The notes beneath the pieces are model-generated. The model searched no databases. It was not told the DNA's origin and saw nothing but the letters and a program-made list of their open reading frames with translations. A stretch of DNA of 6,592 bases from UBA3792 sp964426415. Lineage in GTDB: Bacteria > Bacillota > Clostridia > Christensenellales > CAG-138. The stretch spans positions 1 to 6,592 of the forward strand of contig CAYRQM010000061.1 of the NCBI GenBank assembly GCA_964426415.1, in the 5' to 3' direction. Position numbers and translations under genes: made by a program. Shown here one piece after another: positions 1-6,351 of this stretch; position 1 is the first letter of the stretch, and every line of letters starts with the position of its first letter.

Positions 1-72
1 TCATCCTGAGCTTCGGCGAAGGATCTCGCACGCAAGCGGGAGATTCTTCCTTGCTCCGCTGCGTCAGAATGA
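1..72. repeat. Imperfect palindromic intergenic repeat
   Basis: The two ends are imperfect inverted repeats: TCATCCTGAGC at the left, and GCGTCAGAATGA at the right, which reads TCATTCTGACGC on the other strand. An inner pair, GATCTC (22-27) and GAGATT (40-45), extends the fold around a small CGC/GCG tip. The TCATTCTGA...GAATCTC pattern resembles dispersed noncoding repeats I recall from Clostridia, but that family link is from memory. It may begin before base 1, since the window starts exactly at the palindrome end. Confidence 0.65.
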
Positions 73-87
73 CCACGGGGAACGGCT

Positions 88-104
88 GGCGGATGGTATC
101 CGCC
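88..104. repeat. Short hairpin repeat GGCGGAT-GGT-ATCCGCC
   Basis: This is a perfect 7-bp inverted repeat (88-94 with 98-104) around a 3-nt loop, followed by CCTACA. No T-run follows on either strand, so it is unlikely to be a terminator. The GCGGAT..ATCCGCCCCTAC form resembles a short dispersed element I recall from Clostridia. It lies between two other repeat elements. Confidence 0.5.
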
Positions 105-175
105 CCTACAGAACGGCAGCGGATGGTCGTGCCGGGGTGTGTCGTGAAAGGAAAGTTATCCCAACGCCGGCAGGC

Positions 176-245
176 ATTTCACATGGTGCAGCCATATTTC
201 ACTTGCGCAGCAATTTTCACAAATCCCGCGCGGGATTTATTTCAC
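176..245. repeat. ATTTCAC array with palindromic spacers
   Basis: Four copies of a 7-mer occur at 176-182, 196-202, 214-220 (variant TTTTCAC) and 239-245. Each gap is filled end to end by a different palindrome: ATGG-TGCAG-CCAT (183-195), TTGC-GCA-GCAA (203-213) and the perfect 18-mer AAATCCCGCGCGGGATTT (221-238). The last 7-mer ends one base before the terminator at 247. The spacers differ in sequence and length (13, 11 and 18 nt), yet all are self-complementary. On the minus strand it reads as GTGAAAT units between hairpins. Confidence 0.7.
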
Positions 246-246
246 T

Positions 247-275
247 AAAAAACCACCCGGCGGGGGTGGTTTTTT
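247..275 (-). terminator. Intrinsic terminator of the uridine kinase gene
   Basis: A perfect 12-bp inverted repeat pairs 247-258 (AAAAAACCACCC) with 264-275 around a 5-nt loop. It starts 4 nt beyond the uridine kinase TAA. The arms are A-rich then GC-rich, so both strands end the hairpin in a T-run and it could also stop plus-strand transcription. Confidence 0.9.
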
Positions 276-279
276 GCTG

Positions 280-963
280 TTATTCTTCCATCTGCGGCAG
301 ATCGGGGACGACCTTCTCGGCGGTTTCGCGTTCGACCCGTTCGTGTTCGAATCGTTCCGCCAAGACCTTGGTGGTCAGGTAGGCGGAGATGCAGTCGATT
401 GCCATTTTGTTGCGGCCGCCGCGCATGATGGCGAAGTCGGCTTCGGTGATGTAGTGGCTGATGTACTTTTCGTACATGGGCTTGACCGTTTCCAAGTACT
501 GGGTGGAAATGTTGTCGATGGTTCTGCCGCGCATTTTGATGTCGCGCTTGATACGGCGAAGCAGGCATACGTCCACGTCCACATGCATATACACCTTCAA
601 TGCCATGCGCTCGATGAGCCGCTGATCGTGGAACATATGGATGCCTTCCATGATGAGCACTTCGGGCGGGTCGATCAAATCGGTGGAGTCCGCACGGAGA
701 TGATTGGTGTAGTCGTACCCCTTCTTGGTGATGGATTCGCCGCTTTCCAAGTAGTCCAAATCTCGGATAATCTCGTCGTAGTCGAAGATGTTCGGCTCGT
801 CGTAGTTGATGCGCATCCGCTCTTCCAGCGGAAGGTCGGGAAAGCTCTTGTAGTAGCAATCCTGTCCAATGATGGCGCAGCTGCACGCTAGACTGTCCTT
901 AATGCGCTTGGCAAGTGTGCTCTTCCCACTTCCCGACGCGCCGCAGATACCGACAATGATCAT
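280..963 (-). CDS. udk: Uridine kinase (uridine/cytidine kinase)
   Basis: The 227-aa product should phosphorylate uridine and cytidine to UMP and CMP using ATP or GTP, in cytoplasmic pyrimidine salvage. The P-loop is GASGSGKS (residues 8-15). The nucleoside-binding elements DCYYK (35-39) and NYDEP (53-57) follow, then IMEG (104-107), the lid-like RRIKRDIKMRGR (136-147), and the family segment QY..TV.PM (155-163) ending in GGRNKMAID (182-190). Length is slightly above the usual 205-215 aa because of a charged C-terminal tail. The ATG at 963 is chosen because GGAGG lies 7 nt upstream and the P-loop then starts at the usual distance from the N-terminus. The open frame continues upstream to a TTG at 1047, but that crosses the ribosome site and promoter. 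It has its own promoter and terminator, so it is probably monocistronic. Confidence 0.93.
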   Translation of the reverse strand: MIIVGICGASGSGKSTLAKRIKDSLACSCAIIGQDCYYKSFPDLPLEERMRINYDEPNIFDYDEIIRDLDYLESGESITKKGYDYTNHLRADSTDLIDPPEVLIMEGIHMFHDQRLIERMALKVYMHVDVDVCLLRRIKRDIKMRGRTIDNISTQYLETVKPMYEKYISHYITEADFAIMRGGRNKMAIDCISAYLTTKVLAERFEHERVERETAEKVVPDLPQMEE

Positions 964-970
964 GGTTCCA

Positions 971-975
971 CCTCC
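971..975 (-). promoter_or_regulatory. Ribosome binding site fixing the udk start
   Basis: The minus strand reads GGGGGAGGTGGAACC before ATG. GGAGG sits 7 nt from the ATG at 963, which supports this start over the upstream TTG in the same frame. Confidence 0.8.
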
Positions 976-992
976 CCCAATATGCTGGAAGT

Positions 993-1021
993 ATTTTACC
1001 GTATTTTGTCCGCATGCGCAA
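993..1021 (-). promoter_or_regulatory. Putative sigma-A promoter for udk
   Basis: The -10 box TAAAAT (993-998, 5 of 6 to consensus) and a weak -35 TTGCGC (1016-1021, 3 of 6) are separated by exactly 17 nt. The start of transcription would fall about 15 nt before the ribosome site. Confidence 0.55.
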
Positions 1022-1045
1022 GGGGCAACAACGTAAAATCTATCC

Positions 1046-1074
1046 AAAAATAGAGCCGCCCAAACGGACGGCTC
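1046..1074 (-). terminator. Intrinsic terminator of the sigma/beta-propeller operon
   Basis: On the minus strand GAGCCGTCC-GTTT-GGGCGGCTC forms a 9-bp stem with one G-U pair, followed by TATTTTT. It begins 16 nt past the propeller stop codon. The plus strand has only AAAAG after the hairpin, so it acts on the minus strand. Confidence 0.9.
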
Positions 1075-1090
1075 AAAAGTGAGCGAGGGA

Positions 1091-3136
1091 TTAGTTCAAA
1101 TCCAGTGCAGCCAGCACTTTCATTTCGGTCAGCGACAGCGCCGTGATGCGGCTTGTGCTGACGCAGTAGAACGTGTCGCCGATGTGCAGACCGCGGATTT
1201 CGTTCCAGCTTTCGCTGTTTTCGATGACGCCGAGCTGTTGGAACCCTTCGCCCTCCGTATAGCGGAACACATAGTAGTTGCCGTCGGCGGGGAACGCGAT
1301 GAGGTTCTCTGCGGCATTCACATAGATGCCCTTGTGGTTGTACTGGACGTCTGTCCAGTCGGCGTCCACCGACAGCTTGGCAATTTCGGTGACGTTTTGC
1401 GGGTCGCGCACGTCGAACATGCTGATCTTGACGCCCTTTGTGGCGCCGCTCGTTTCGTCGGCGTCGTAGCCGATGCCCAGCAGCAGCCCGTCGCTGTATG
1501 CGTGCAGGTATGCCGAGAAGCCCGAAATCTTGAGCGCCGACAGCACGGTGGGGGAGGCGGGATCGGACAGATCGACGGCAAACAGCGGATCGACCTGACG
1601 GAAGGTGACAAAGTAGGCGACGTCGCCCGCGAACCGCACGGACTGGACGGATTCGTCTTCGCCCAAGTTTTCGACCGTGCCAACGACGCGCAGCGCATCA
1701 TCCAGCACATACAGCGCGTTGTCGTCCACACTGTTCCACTCGTATTCGTCGATGCCGTCCGTCCAAATGGTTTCGGTGGAGGAATTGCGGCTGACCACCA
1801 CGCGCAGATAGCCGTTGTACTGGTCGAGGCTGAACTGATTGAGGAAGTTGCCCTCGATGGTGGTGGACGCCTGCTCGGTGATGACGCCCGCGTCCAGCTT
1901 GAGCATGCAGATTGCGGTGTGCGAATCGTAGGTGTTGCGCACGAAGTGCTTGCCATTTGCGTCGGTCTGCACCTCGGAATTTTCGTTGTAGCCGTTGACG
2001 TAAGAGGTTAAGAACAGATGCGTGGTGCTGCAGTACACCGTGCCGCTTGCGCCCAGCATCGCCTTGTGCGAGGCGAACGATGTGCCGCTTGCCGCGTTGA
2101 TGGAGGTGACGACGGTGTAGGACGTGTCCGTCGTGTCGTCGTTGATGATGACGTCGTCGGCGGGCAGCACGGTCTGCGCACCGTCTACGGTGACGGCGGG
2201 ACAGAAGGTGACGGGATTGTCGATGAGGCGGAACACAATGTCGTAGTAGTTGGACACGACGTAGAGATAGCCGTCCATCATGCGGGCGGTGTTGTAATAA
2301 CCGTCCTGCGTCAGGGTGGCGACGACCTTTGCGTTGGTGCGGTCGGACACGTCGATCACCTTGATGATGGTGTCGGTGCCGTTGTTGTCGCCGTTCCAAC
2401 GGGTGTCGTTGCCGATGGCATAAACCAGATCGCCTGCCAAGAACAGCTCGGTGACCTCGGTGTAGCCGCTGTCGTCTTCATTTTTGCACAGCGTGAGCGT
2501 GTCGGTGATGGTCATGTCGGCGCCGTCCACCTTGGTGATGTACAGCGTAAAGGACTGTCCCAACGTGTAAATATATGCGCCGTCCGTCTTGACAATGTCG
2601 GCTTCGTCCACGCCCGAAACTTGGTTGTTGGTGCCGGAATAGTCGGCGGCGGCTTGGTCGGAGGCGCTGTCGCTTGCGGGCGCGTCTGCCATGTTGCCCG
2701 AAACGGTGGCGTCGGTGGCGACGCCGTTGGTCATTTCGCCCATGCCAAACACCAAATCGCCCTTGTCGGCATAGCGATTGGCGGAGGCGCTTTCACGGGC
2801 TTCGATGACGGCGAACAGCTCGTCGTAGGTGCTGACGGTGCGCGTGATGGCGTTGGCTTCGGTGCTGCGCGCCGTAACAACGGAAGGGGCGTCGGTCGAA
2901 TCGTCTGCGACGGCAGCCACGCCGCTGTTGGCGCTTTTGCCTGCGCGGCCGATGGCAACGCCTGACCCGATGCCCACCAGCAGGGCAAGACACGCGGCAC
3001 AAACGCTCCATGCGACGCGTCGCGCCGACACGTTACGCAGCTTTGCTTGTTTGACTTGGTTTTCCTTCAGCTCCATCAGAAGGCCCTCCCGTGCGTGAAT
3101 TTTGTCGTTTGCACGGCGGTACGGTGTGTCAGACAT
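1091..3136 (-). CDS. Membrane-anchored beta-propeller protein (PF09826 family), candidate anti-sigma/sensor
   Basis: The 681-aa protein has three parts. A cytoplasmic N-terminus (1-40) contains YRRANDKIHARE (6-17), which resembles the start of ECF-linked anti-sigma proteins in Clostridia. A single transmembrane helix spans about 41-63, preceded by RR at 39-40. An Ala/Ser/Asp-rich linker leads to a large extracytoplasmic region. The signature GVDEADIVKTDG starts at residue 175 and is the hallmark of the beta-propeller family PF09826 (COG4880). Repeated beta-strand blades continue to the C-terminus. Its ATG overlaps the sigma-factor stop by 8 nt, giving probable translational coupling, and the pair ends at the terminator at 1046-1074. 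Family assignment is strong. The anti-sigma role is inferred from topology and gene order. A second in-frame ATG at 3075 has a better ribosome site and would shorten the cytoplasmic part by 20 residues. Confidence 0.9.
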   Translation of the reverse strand: MSDTPYRRANDKIHAREGLLMELKENQVKQAKLRNVSARRVAWSVCAACLALLVGIGSGVAIGRAGKSANSGVAAVADDSTDAPSVVTARSTEANAITRTVSTYDELFAVIEARESASANRYADKGDLVFGMGEMTNGVATDATVSGNMADAPASDSASDQAAADYSGTNNQVSGVDEADIVKTDGAYIYTLGQSFTLYITKVDGADMTITDTLTLCKNEDDSGYTEVTELFLAGDLVYAIGNDTRWNGDNNGTDTIIKVIDVSDRTNAKVVATLTQDGYYNTARMMDGYLYVVSNYYDIVFRLIDNPVTFCPAVTVDGAQTVLPADDVIINDDTTDTSYTVVTSINAASGTSFASHKAMLGASGTVYCSTTHLFLTSYVNGYNENSEVQTDANGKHFVRNTYDSHTAICMLKLDAGVITEQASTTIEGNFLNQFSLDQYNGYLRVVVSRNSSTETIWTDGIDEYEWNSVDDNALYVLDDALRVVGTVENLGEDESVQSVRFAGDVAYFVTFRQVDPLFAVDLSDPASPTVLSALKISGFSAYLHAYSDGLLLGIGYDADETSGATKGVKISMFDVRDPQNVTEIAKLSVDADWTDVQYNHKGIYVNAAENLIAFPADGNYYVFRYTEGEGFQQLGVIENSESWNEIRGLHIGDTFYCVSTSRITALSLTEMKVLAALDLN
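3084..3089 (-). promoter_or_regulatory. Strong internal ribosome site for an alternative propeller start
   Basis: The minus strand reads GGGAGG, 8 nt before the in-frame ATG at 3075 (Met21). The upstream ATG at 3136 has only AGGGG at 9 nt but gains from overlap with the sigma gene. Either start, or both, could be used. Confidence 0.45.
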
Positions 3137-3665
3137 CGAAGTAATCCCCTTTCAGATCTTCTTTCAGAATACCGCGTGCGCGATGGAGCCATGACTTGAC
3201 GGTCGATTCGTTGGCTTGCAGCATCTTTGCGATCTCTTTGACCGCGTAGTCTTCGTAGTAGTAGAGGTGGATGACGGTGCGCAGCTTGTCGGGCAGACGC
3301 AGCACCGCTTCATAAACGGTGTTGTCGAACGAAACGTCCTCGTCTGCCTGCTCTCCCGCTGCGTCGATTCCGACGGTGTGCCGCCGAAATGCGTTGCCCA
3401 CAAGATTCTTGGAACAGTTGATCGTCACCGTTATCAACCATGCCTTTTGATGCTCCGCCGACGTAAACGTCGGATTCTTGCGGCAGTAGCGGAGAAACAC
3501 TTCCTGCAAAATATCTTCCGCGTCGCTGACGTTGCGCGTGCGTACCAGTGCAAGACGATAGAGCATATCGCCGTAGCGCGTGTACAGAGCGTCGAGATCG
3601 CCGACGACGGGCGCTTCCCCAATCGGGTGCATGGCTGTTTCCACCGGTTTTGGCTCCTTACTCAT
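3129..3665 (-). CDS. ECF-type RNA polymerase sigma factor
   Basis: The 178-aa protein (from the ATG at 3665) has the two-domain layout of extracytoplasmic-function sigma factors. Sigma region 2 covers about residues 24-88, with LYTRYGDMLYRLA and DAEDILQEVF (48-57), which contacts core polymerase and reads the -10 element. After a short linker, region 4 (about 118-171) holds LRLPDKLRTVIHLYYYEDY and the helix-turn-helix VKEIAKMLQANESTVKSWLHRAR, for -35 recognition. It overlaps the membrane beta-propeller gene downstream by 8 nt, so the propeller is its likely regulator. The start is uncertain. The frame opens at a GTG at 3716, but that codon lies inside the promoter spacer. ATG 3665 has no clear ribosome site, whereas GTG 3644 has AAGGAG at 9 nt and would give 171 aa. 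Both candidates keep the domains whole. I did not assign an ECF subgroup. Confidence 0.92.
   Translation of the reverse strand: MSKEPKPVETAMHPIGEAPVVGDLDALYTRYGDMLYRLALVRTRNVSDAEDILQEVFLRYCRKNPTFTSAEHQKAWLITVTINCSKNLVGNAFRRHTVGIDAAGEQADEDVSFDNTVYEAVLRLPDKLRTVIHLYYYEDYAVKEIAKMLQANESTVKSWLHRARGILKEDLKGDYFDV
3654..3659 (-). promoter_or_regulatory. Ribosome site suggesting a GTG start for the sigma gene
   Basis: AAGGAG on the minus strand lies 9 nt before GTG 3644 and inside the coding sequence if ATG 3665 is used. It is the only good ribosome site near the sigma N-terminus, so GTG 3644 is a serious alternative start. Confidence 0.45.
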
Positions 3666-3704
3666 AAAACAAATCGAAATGGGATTCGGTTGCGAATTTT
3701 TCCT

Positions 3705-3733
3705 ATCGTAGCACACTTTTTGGCTTCTGTCAA
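3705..3733 (-). promoter_or_regulatory. Strong sigma-A promoter of the sigma/beta-propeller operon
   Basis: A perfect -35 TTGACA (3728-3733), a 17-nt spacer and TACGAT (3705-3710), with a TGn extended -10 directly before it. Transcription should start near 3698. This is a housekeeping-type promoter, and I saw no ECF-type AAC-containing -35 motif upstream. Confidence 0.75.
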
Positions 3734-3745
3734 AAAATGTGCGTC

Positions 3746-3767
3746 AAAAAAGAGCCCCGAAAGGCTC
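3746..3767 (-). terminator. Intrinsic terminator of the zinc-ribbon gene
   Basis: The minus strand reads GAGCCTTTCGGGGCTC then TTTTTT: a 5-6 bp stem with a TTCG-containing loop and a clean U-tract. It begins 6 nt after the zinc-ribbon stop codon and ends about 12 nt before the -35 box of the sigma operon. Confidence 0.85.
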
Positions 3768-3773
3768 GAAAAA

Positions 3774-4151
3774 TTATCGCATCAGCAGCTTGGCTTTTTG
3801 CGCCGTATACTCGTCGGCGGTGAGGATGCCGTCGTCGTACAACGCTTTGAAACGGCGAATTTCCTCCGCAGCGGAGAACATGGGCGGACGCTTCTCGCAC
3901 GCGGTTGCCTTCCGCCGCTCCAATTCGTCTGCCACCTTCGCCGCCAATGCATCCAAATCGAATGCGGGTGCGGGTGCGGGTGCGGGTTCCGGAACGGGTG
4001 TGGGTTCGGGCGCGGGCATGGCGACTGGTTCTGGCGCGGGCATTTCCAAAGGCGCGGGAATCAAATCTTCCACGGGGGTCATGGGAGCGCCGCAGGCGGT
4101 GCAGAACTTTCTGCCGTCGGGCACGCATTTTCCACAAACGGTGCAATACAT
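3774..4151 (-). CDS. Zinc-ribbon and SHOCT domain protein
   Basis: This 125-aa soluble protein has no signal peptide or membrane helix. The N-terminus is a zinc ribbon with two CxxC knuckles, C3-x2-C6 and C17-x2-C20, plus an extra Cys9. A low-complexity Pro/Ala/Glu linker (about 32-63) follows, with MPAPEP at 37-42 and 45-50 and an alternating Pro-Ala run. The C-terminus (about 94-125), with EEIRRFKALYDDGILTADEY, matches the SHOCT pattern, a short helical domain often at the ends of bacterial proteins and thought to mediate oligomerization or binding. ATG 4151 is supported by GGAGG at 7 nt. The gene has its own promoter and terminator and so is probably transcribed alone. Its job is unknown; the architecture suggests a small adaptor. 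Confidence 0.88.
   Translation of the reverse strand: MYCTVCGKCVPDGRKFCTACGAPMTPVEDLIPAPLEMPAPEPVAMPAPEPTPVPEPAPAPAPAFDLDALAAKVADELERRKATACEKRPPMFSAAEEIRRFKALYDDGILTADEYTAQKAKLLMR
3964..3987 (-). repeat. (GCGGGT)x4 hexanucleotide run in the linker
   Basis: Four exact tandem copies of GCGGGT on the plus strand encode Pro-Ala dipeptides (minus-strand CCC GCA) at the end of the zinc-ribbon protein's linker. Related imperfect units continue to about 4017. Copy-number change would alter linker length by two residues per unit without a frameshift. Confidence 0.85.
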
Positions 4152-4195
4152 GGGGATTCCTCCAATCGCTTATCTCAACGTTCTTGATTGACTCT

Positions 4196-4224
4196 ATTCT
4201 GCCACATTCTGCAAAAATTGTCAA
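4196..4224 (-). promoter_or_regulatory. Sigma-A promoter of the zinc-ribbon gene
   Basis: A perfect -35 TTGACA (4219-4224), a 17-nt spacer and -10 CAGAAT (4196-4201), with a TGn extended -10. Transcription should start near 4189, giving a leader of about 38 nt. Confidence 0.7.
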
Positions 4225-4269
4225 TTCCAAACGACGTGCCAAACCGCACGAATTTGGGCGATTTGGGGT

Positions 4270-6336
4270 TCACTTTGGCTGCGGCGTTGCGGCGTCGGGT
4301 TCCCAAGGCATCACGTCGGGCCAAGCGCCGTCGTCGAACGCGTTGCGCAGCAGGTCGCACAGATAGTTGTAGCGCACAAGCACATGCGCGTCGTACAGCA
4401 CGGCGGGGCGATCGGGGAACATGGCATATTCGAACAGCCGCGACATATCCTCCAAAATGGAGTGGGTGCTGTACTCGTCCACGAAATACACGTCGTCGGG
4501 CGCGGACGGCGGCAGATAGGGGGTCACGTCCTCCAGCCCGTAATAGAAATCGGCAGGCAGAGCGCTTGCCCAAGTATCGTATTCGTACAGCGTCCCTTCC
4601 ATAAAGATGTAGCGCTGAAACGCGTGGCACAGCTCGTGATGGAGGATGCTGCGGTACTTCGCCGAGTCGGAACCGTAGTCAAAATCGCCCGCATCGTTGA
4701 GCGGGAAATTGAGCGCCACAAACTGCCCCGTGCCGAAGGAGATGTACTCGCCGCCCACGGAGAAGTCCACCATCGTGTCCGCGATGTGCGTGCAAAGCAG
4801 CAGAATCAGCTTGCCGTCGTCCAGCCGACCGAGCGCTTCCAACATCCCGTCGGGATAGATGGACAGCCCCTCGTCAAGCAGATGCAGACATTCAAACAGA
4901 TAGGCGGGATCGGCGAAATCCGCAAATGTCGTGACCGTCACCGAACCCAAGTCGTGTTCCGAAAGATACGCGGTCATGGCGGCGCCGTACAGGATGTCCA
5001 CACCGTACTTGTCGCCGATCTGTTGGGCGTAGGCGGAAAGATCGTCGGGAACCGAGCGGTTTGGACAAGGGGTCAGCCGCTGCTCCAGCGCGGCGGGCAG
5101 CGGGTCGATTGCCGCCTCGTCATAGCGCCAAAGCAGCCGCGAAGTTTGCATCGCGTCGTCCGCGTTCCAACCGCTGTACGAAAGGCAAAAGACATCCCGC
5201 GTGCCGCTGCACACGTCGCAGCCCTCCACAAAGAACAGGTTTTCCTCCAGTACATAGGACGTTCTTGCCGTCAGCGCACCCGTTTGCAGGTCGTAGGCGG
5301 AGAACAGCAGCGCGCTGTACGTTTCCTCCGTGATCGCTGCCACGGTGACGGCGACGTTCTTTTCCAAGCAAAGGGACAGGTGCGCGTATTCCTCCAAATA
5401 TTGCACGTCGATCGGCACGTCGTTGACGGTCAGAGAGGAAACCGCGTGATAGTAGCGGCACAACGCCGTGGACGCGCCGTCGGCGTATTGGGTCAGGTTC
5501 AGCCAAGAGCGGTCGCGCACGGCGCCGCTTTGGGCGTCCAGCACGTATTGTTCCCGTGCGGGCGAACCGTCGGCTGCCTGCGGAAAGCTGTAATCCGACA
5601 CTTGAACGTTCAGACAGCTTCCGTCGTCGGTGAGCGACAGCGCCGAAAGATGCTTGTTTTCGTCGCCCTCCACCGAAAAGAACGTGCATAGCGCGCCCGT
5701 CGTCAGATCGTGGGTGTAGAGGACGGGCTCGGTGTAGCTTCCGCAAAAATAGACGACGTTGCGGCGCTCCGCATACGCGAATTTCAGATACGTTTCGCCC
5801 GCCATTGCCGCCTTCCGTTGGACTTCGGGCAGCAGATCGGGGTAGCGCGTCACCTCGTTCAGATGATCGTCCAAAAGAATCAGCGCGTTTTGCAGCACAT
5901 CGCAAACGGCGACGTTGCCGCTTTGCAGCGGAAGAACCGTCGGCGCCTGCGCCCAGTTGTCCTCCCCGCCGGCAGACGGCAGCGCATATTGTGCGGAAAA
6001 CGTGCCCGTGTACGGGTCGAACCCCACCAAAAGGTTGCTGCTCGGCGCGCTCAGCCGATACAGCAGCGTGTCGTCATGCAAAAAGCCCAGCGGCTCCACC
6101 TCGGTGTAGGCGGCAACAAGCGCGTCGAACGCGGCGGAAACATCGGAAATGGAAGGGGCGGCGGGCAGAGCGACGCCGCTGTATGCGGGCACGGGCGAAG
6201 CGGTGGCAACGACGGGCGCCACGGTCACGGTGGTGAGGTCGGAATCGGACGGCGCGACGACGCAGCCCGCGCAGGAAAGCAAAATCAGCGCGGTCAAGCA
6301 CCACGCCAACGGACGAACGAGCCAATCTCTTTTCAA
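4270..6336 (-). CDS. Lipoprotein with beta-propeller-like region and HExxH peptidase-like domain
   Basis: The 688-aa product starts with KR, a hydrophobic stretch and LILLSCAGC, so lipidation at Cys22 or Cys25 should anchor it to the outer face of the membrane. Residues about 60-430 contain beta-rich repeats such as LLVGFDPYTGTFS, YTHDLTTGAL, YVLDAQSGAV and AYDLQTGALTA, typical of propeller blades. A second domain from about 436 (YAQQIGDKYGVDILYG) contains HELCH (567-571), the HExxH zinc-peptidase motif. Further on, FVDEYSTHSILEDMSRLFEY places Glu629, 58 residues after His571, as a plausible third zinc ligand in gluzincin style. The peptidase class, substrate and exact family are not recognised, and activity is inferred. 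The start is TTG 6336, the only start that keeps the charged signal-peptide N-terminus. Its GGAGG is unusually far (15 nt). No clear terminator follows, so some readthrough into the zinc-ribbon gene is possible. Confidence 0.85.
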   Translation of the reverse strand: MKRDWLVRPLAWCLTALILLSCAGCVVAPSDSDLTTVTVAPVVATASPVPAYSGVALPAAPSISDVSAAFDALVAAYTEVEPLGFLHDDTLLYRLSAPSSNLLVGFDPYTGTFSAQYALPSAGGEDNWAQAPTVLPLQSGNVAVCDVLQNALILLDDHLNEVTRYPDLLPEVQRKAAMAGETYLKFAYAERRNVVYFCGSYTEPVLYTHDLTTGALCTFFSVEGDENKHLSALSLTDDGSCLNVQVSDYSFPQAADGSPAREQYVLDAQSGAVRDRSWLNLTQYADGASTALCRYYHAVSSLTVNDVPIDVQYLEEYAHLSLCLEKNVAVTVAAITEETYSALLFSAYDLQTGALTARTSYVLEENLFFVEGCDVCSGTRDVFCLSYSGWNADDAMQTSRLLWRYDEAAIDPLPAALEQRLTPCPNRSVPDDLSAYAQQIGDKYGVDILYGAAMTAYLSEHDLGSVTVTTFADFADPAYLFECLHLLDEGLSIYPDGMLEALGRLDDGKLILLLCTHIADTMVDFSVGGEYISFGTGQFVALNFPLNDAGDFDYGSDSAKYRSILHHELCHAFQRYIFMEGTLYEYDTWASALPADFYYGLEDVTPYLPPSAPDDVYFVDEYSTHSILEDMSRLFEYAMFPDRPAVLYDAHVLVRYNYLCDLLRNAFDDGAWPDVMPWEPDAATPQPK

Positions 6337-6351
6337 AGCGTTTCTTTTCTG

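Noticed and set aside
176..245. CRISPR array
   Set aside because: The repeat unit is only 7 nt and the spacers are short palindromes, unlike CRISPR repeats and spacers; no cas genes are visible.
51..382. Small plus-strand open frames at 51-248 and 137-382
   Set aside because: They run through palindromic repeats, a terminator and the antisense of udk, with no coding signal.
964..1047. N-terminal extension of uridine kinase to a TTG at 1047
   Set aside because: It would translate the promoter and ribosome site, begins in the upstream terminator's U-tract, and has no family similarity.
1079..2965. Long plus-strand open frames at 1079-2011 and 2018-2965
   Set aside because: They are antisense to the well-supported propeller gene, have no recognisable domains or convincing starts, and reflect its GC-rich codon use.
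3666..3716. N-terminal extension of the sigma factor to a GTG at 3716
   Set aside because: The GTG lies within the promoter spacer, upstream of the predicted transcript start.
3729..3751. Direct repeat GTCAAAAAA (3729-3737 and 3743-3751)
   Set aside because: One copy is the terminator U-tract and the other the -35 region; the similarity is probably chance in T-rich sequence.
4235..4250. Terminator after the peptidase lipoprotein (CGTGC/GCACG hairpin)
   Set aside because: The stem is only 5 bp and no U-tract follows on the minus strand.
4384..5691. A 435-codon plus-strand open frame
   Set aside because: It is antisense to the lipoprotein gene, composed of Val/Arg/His-rich sequence without motifs, and has no ribosome site.
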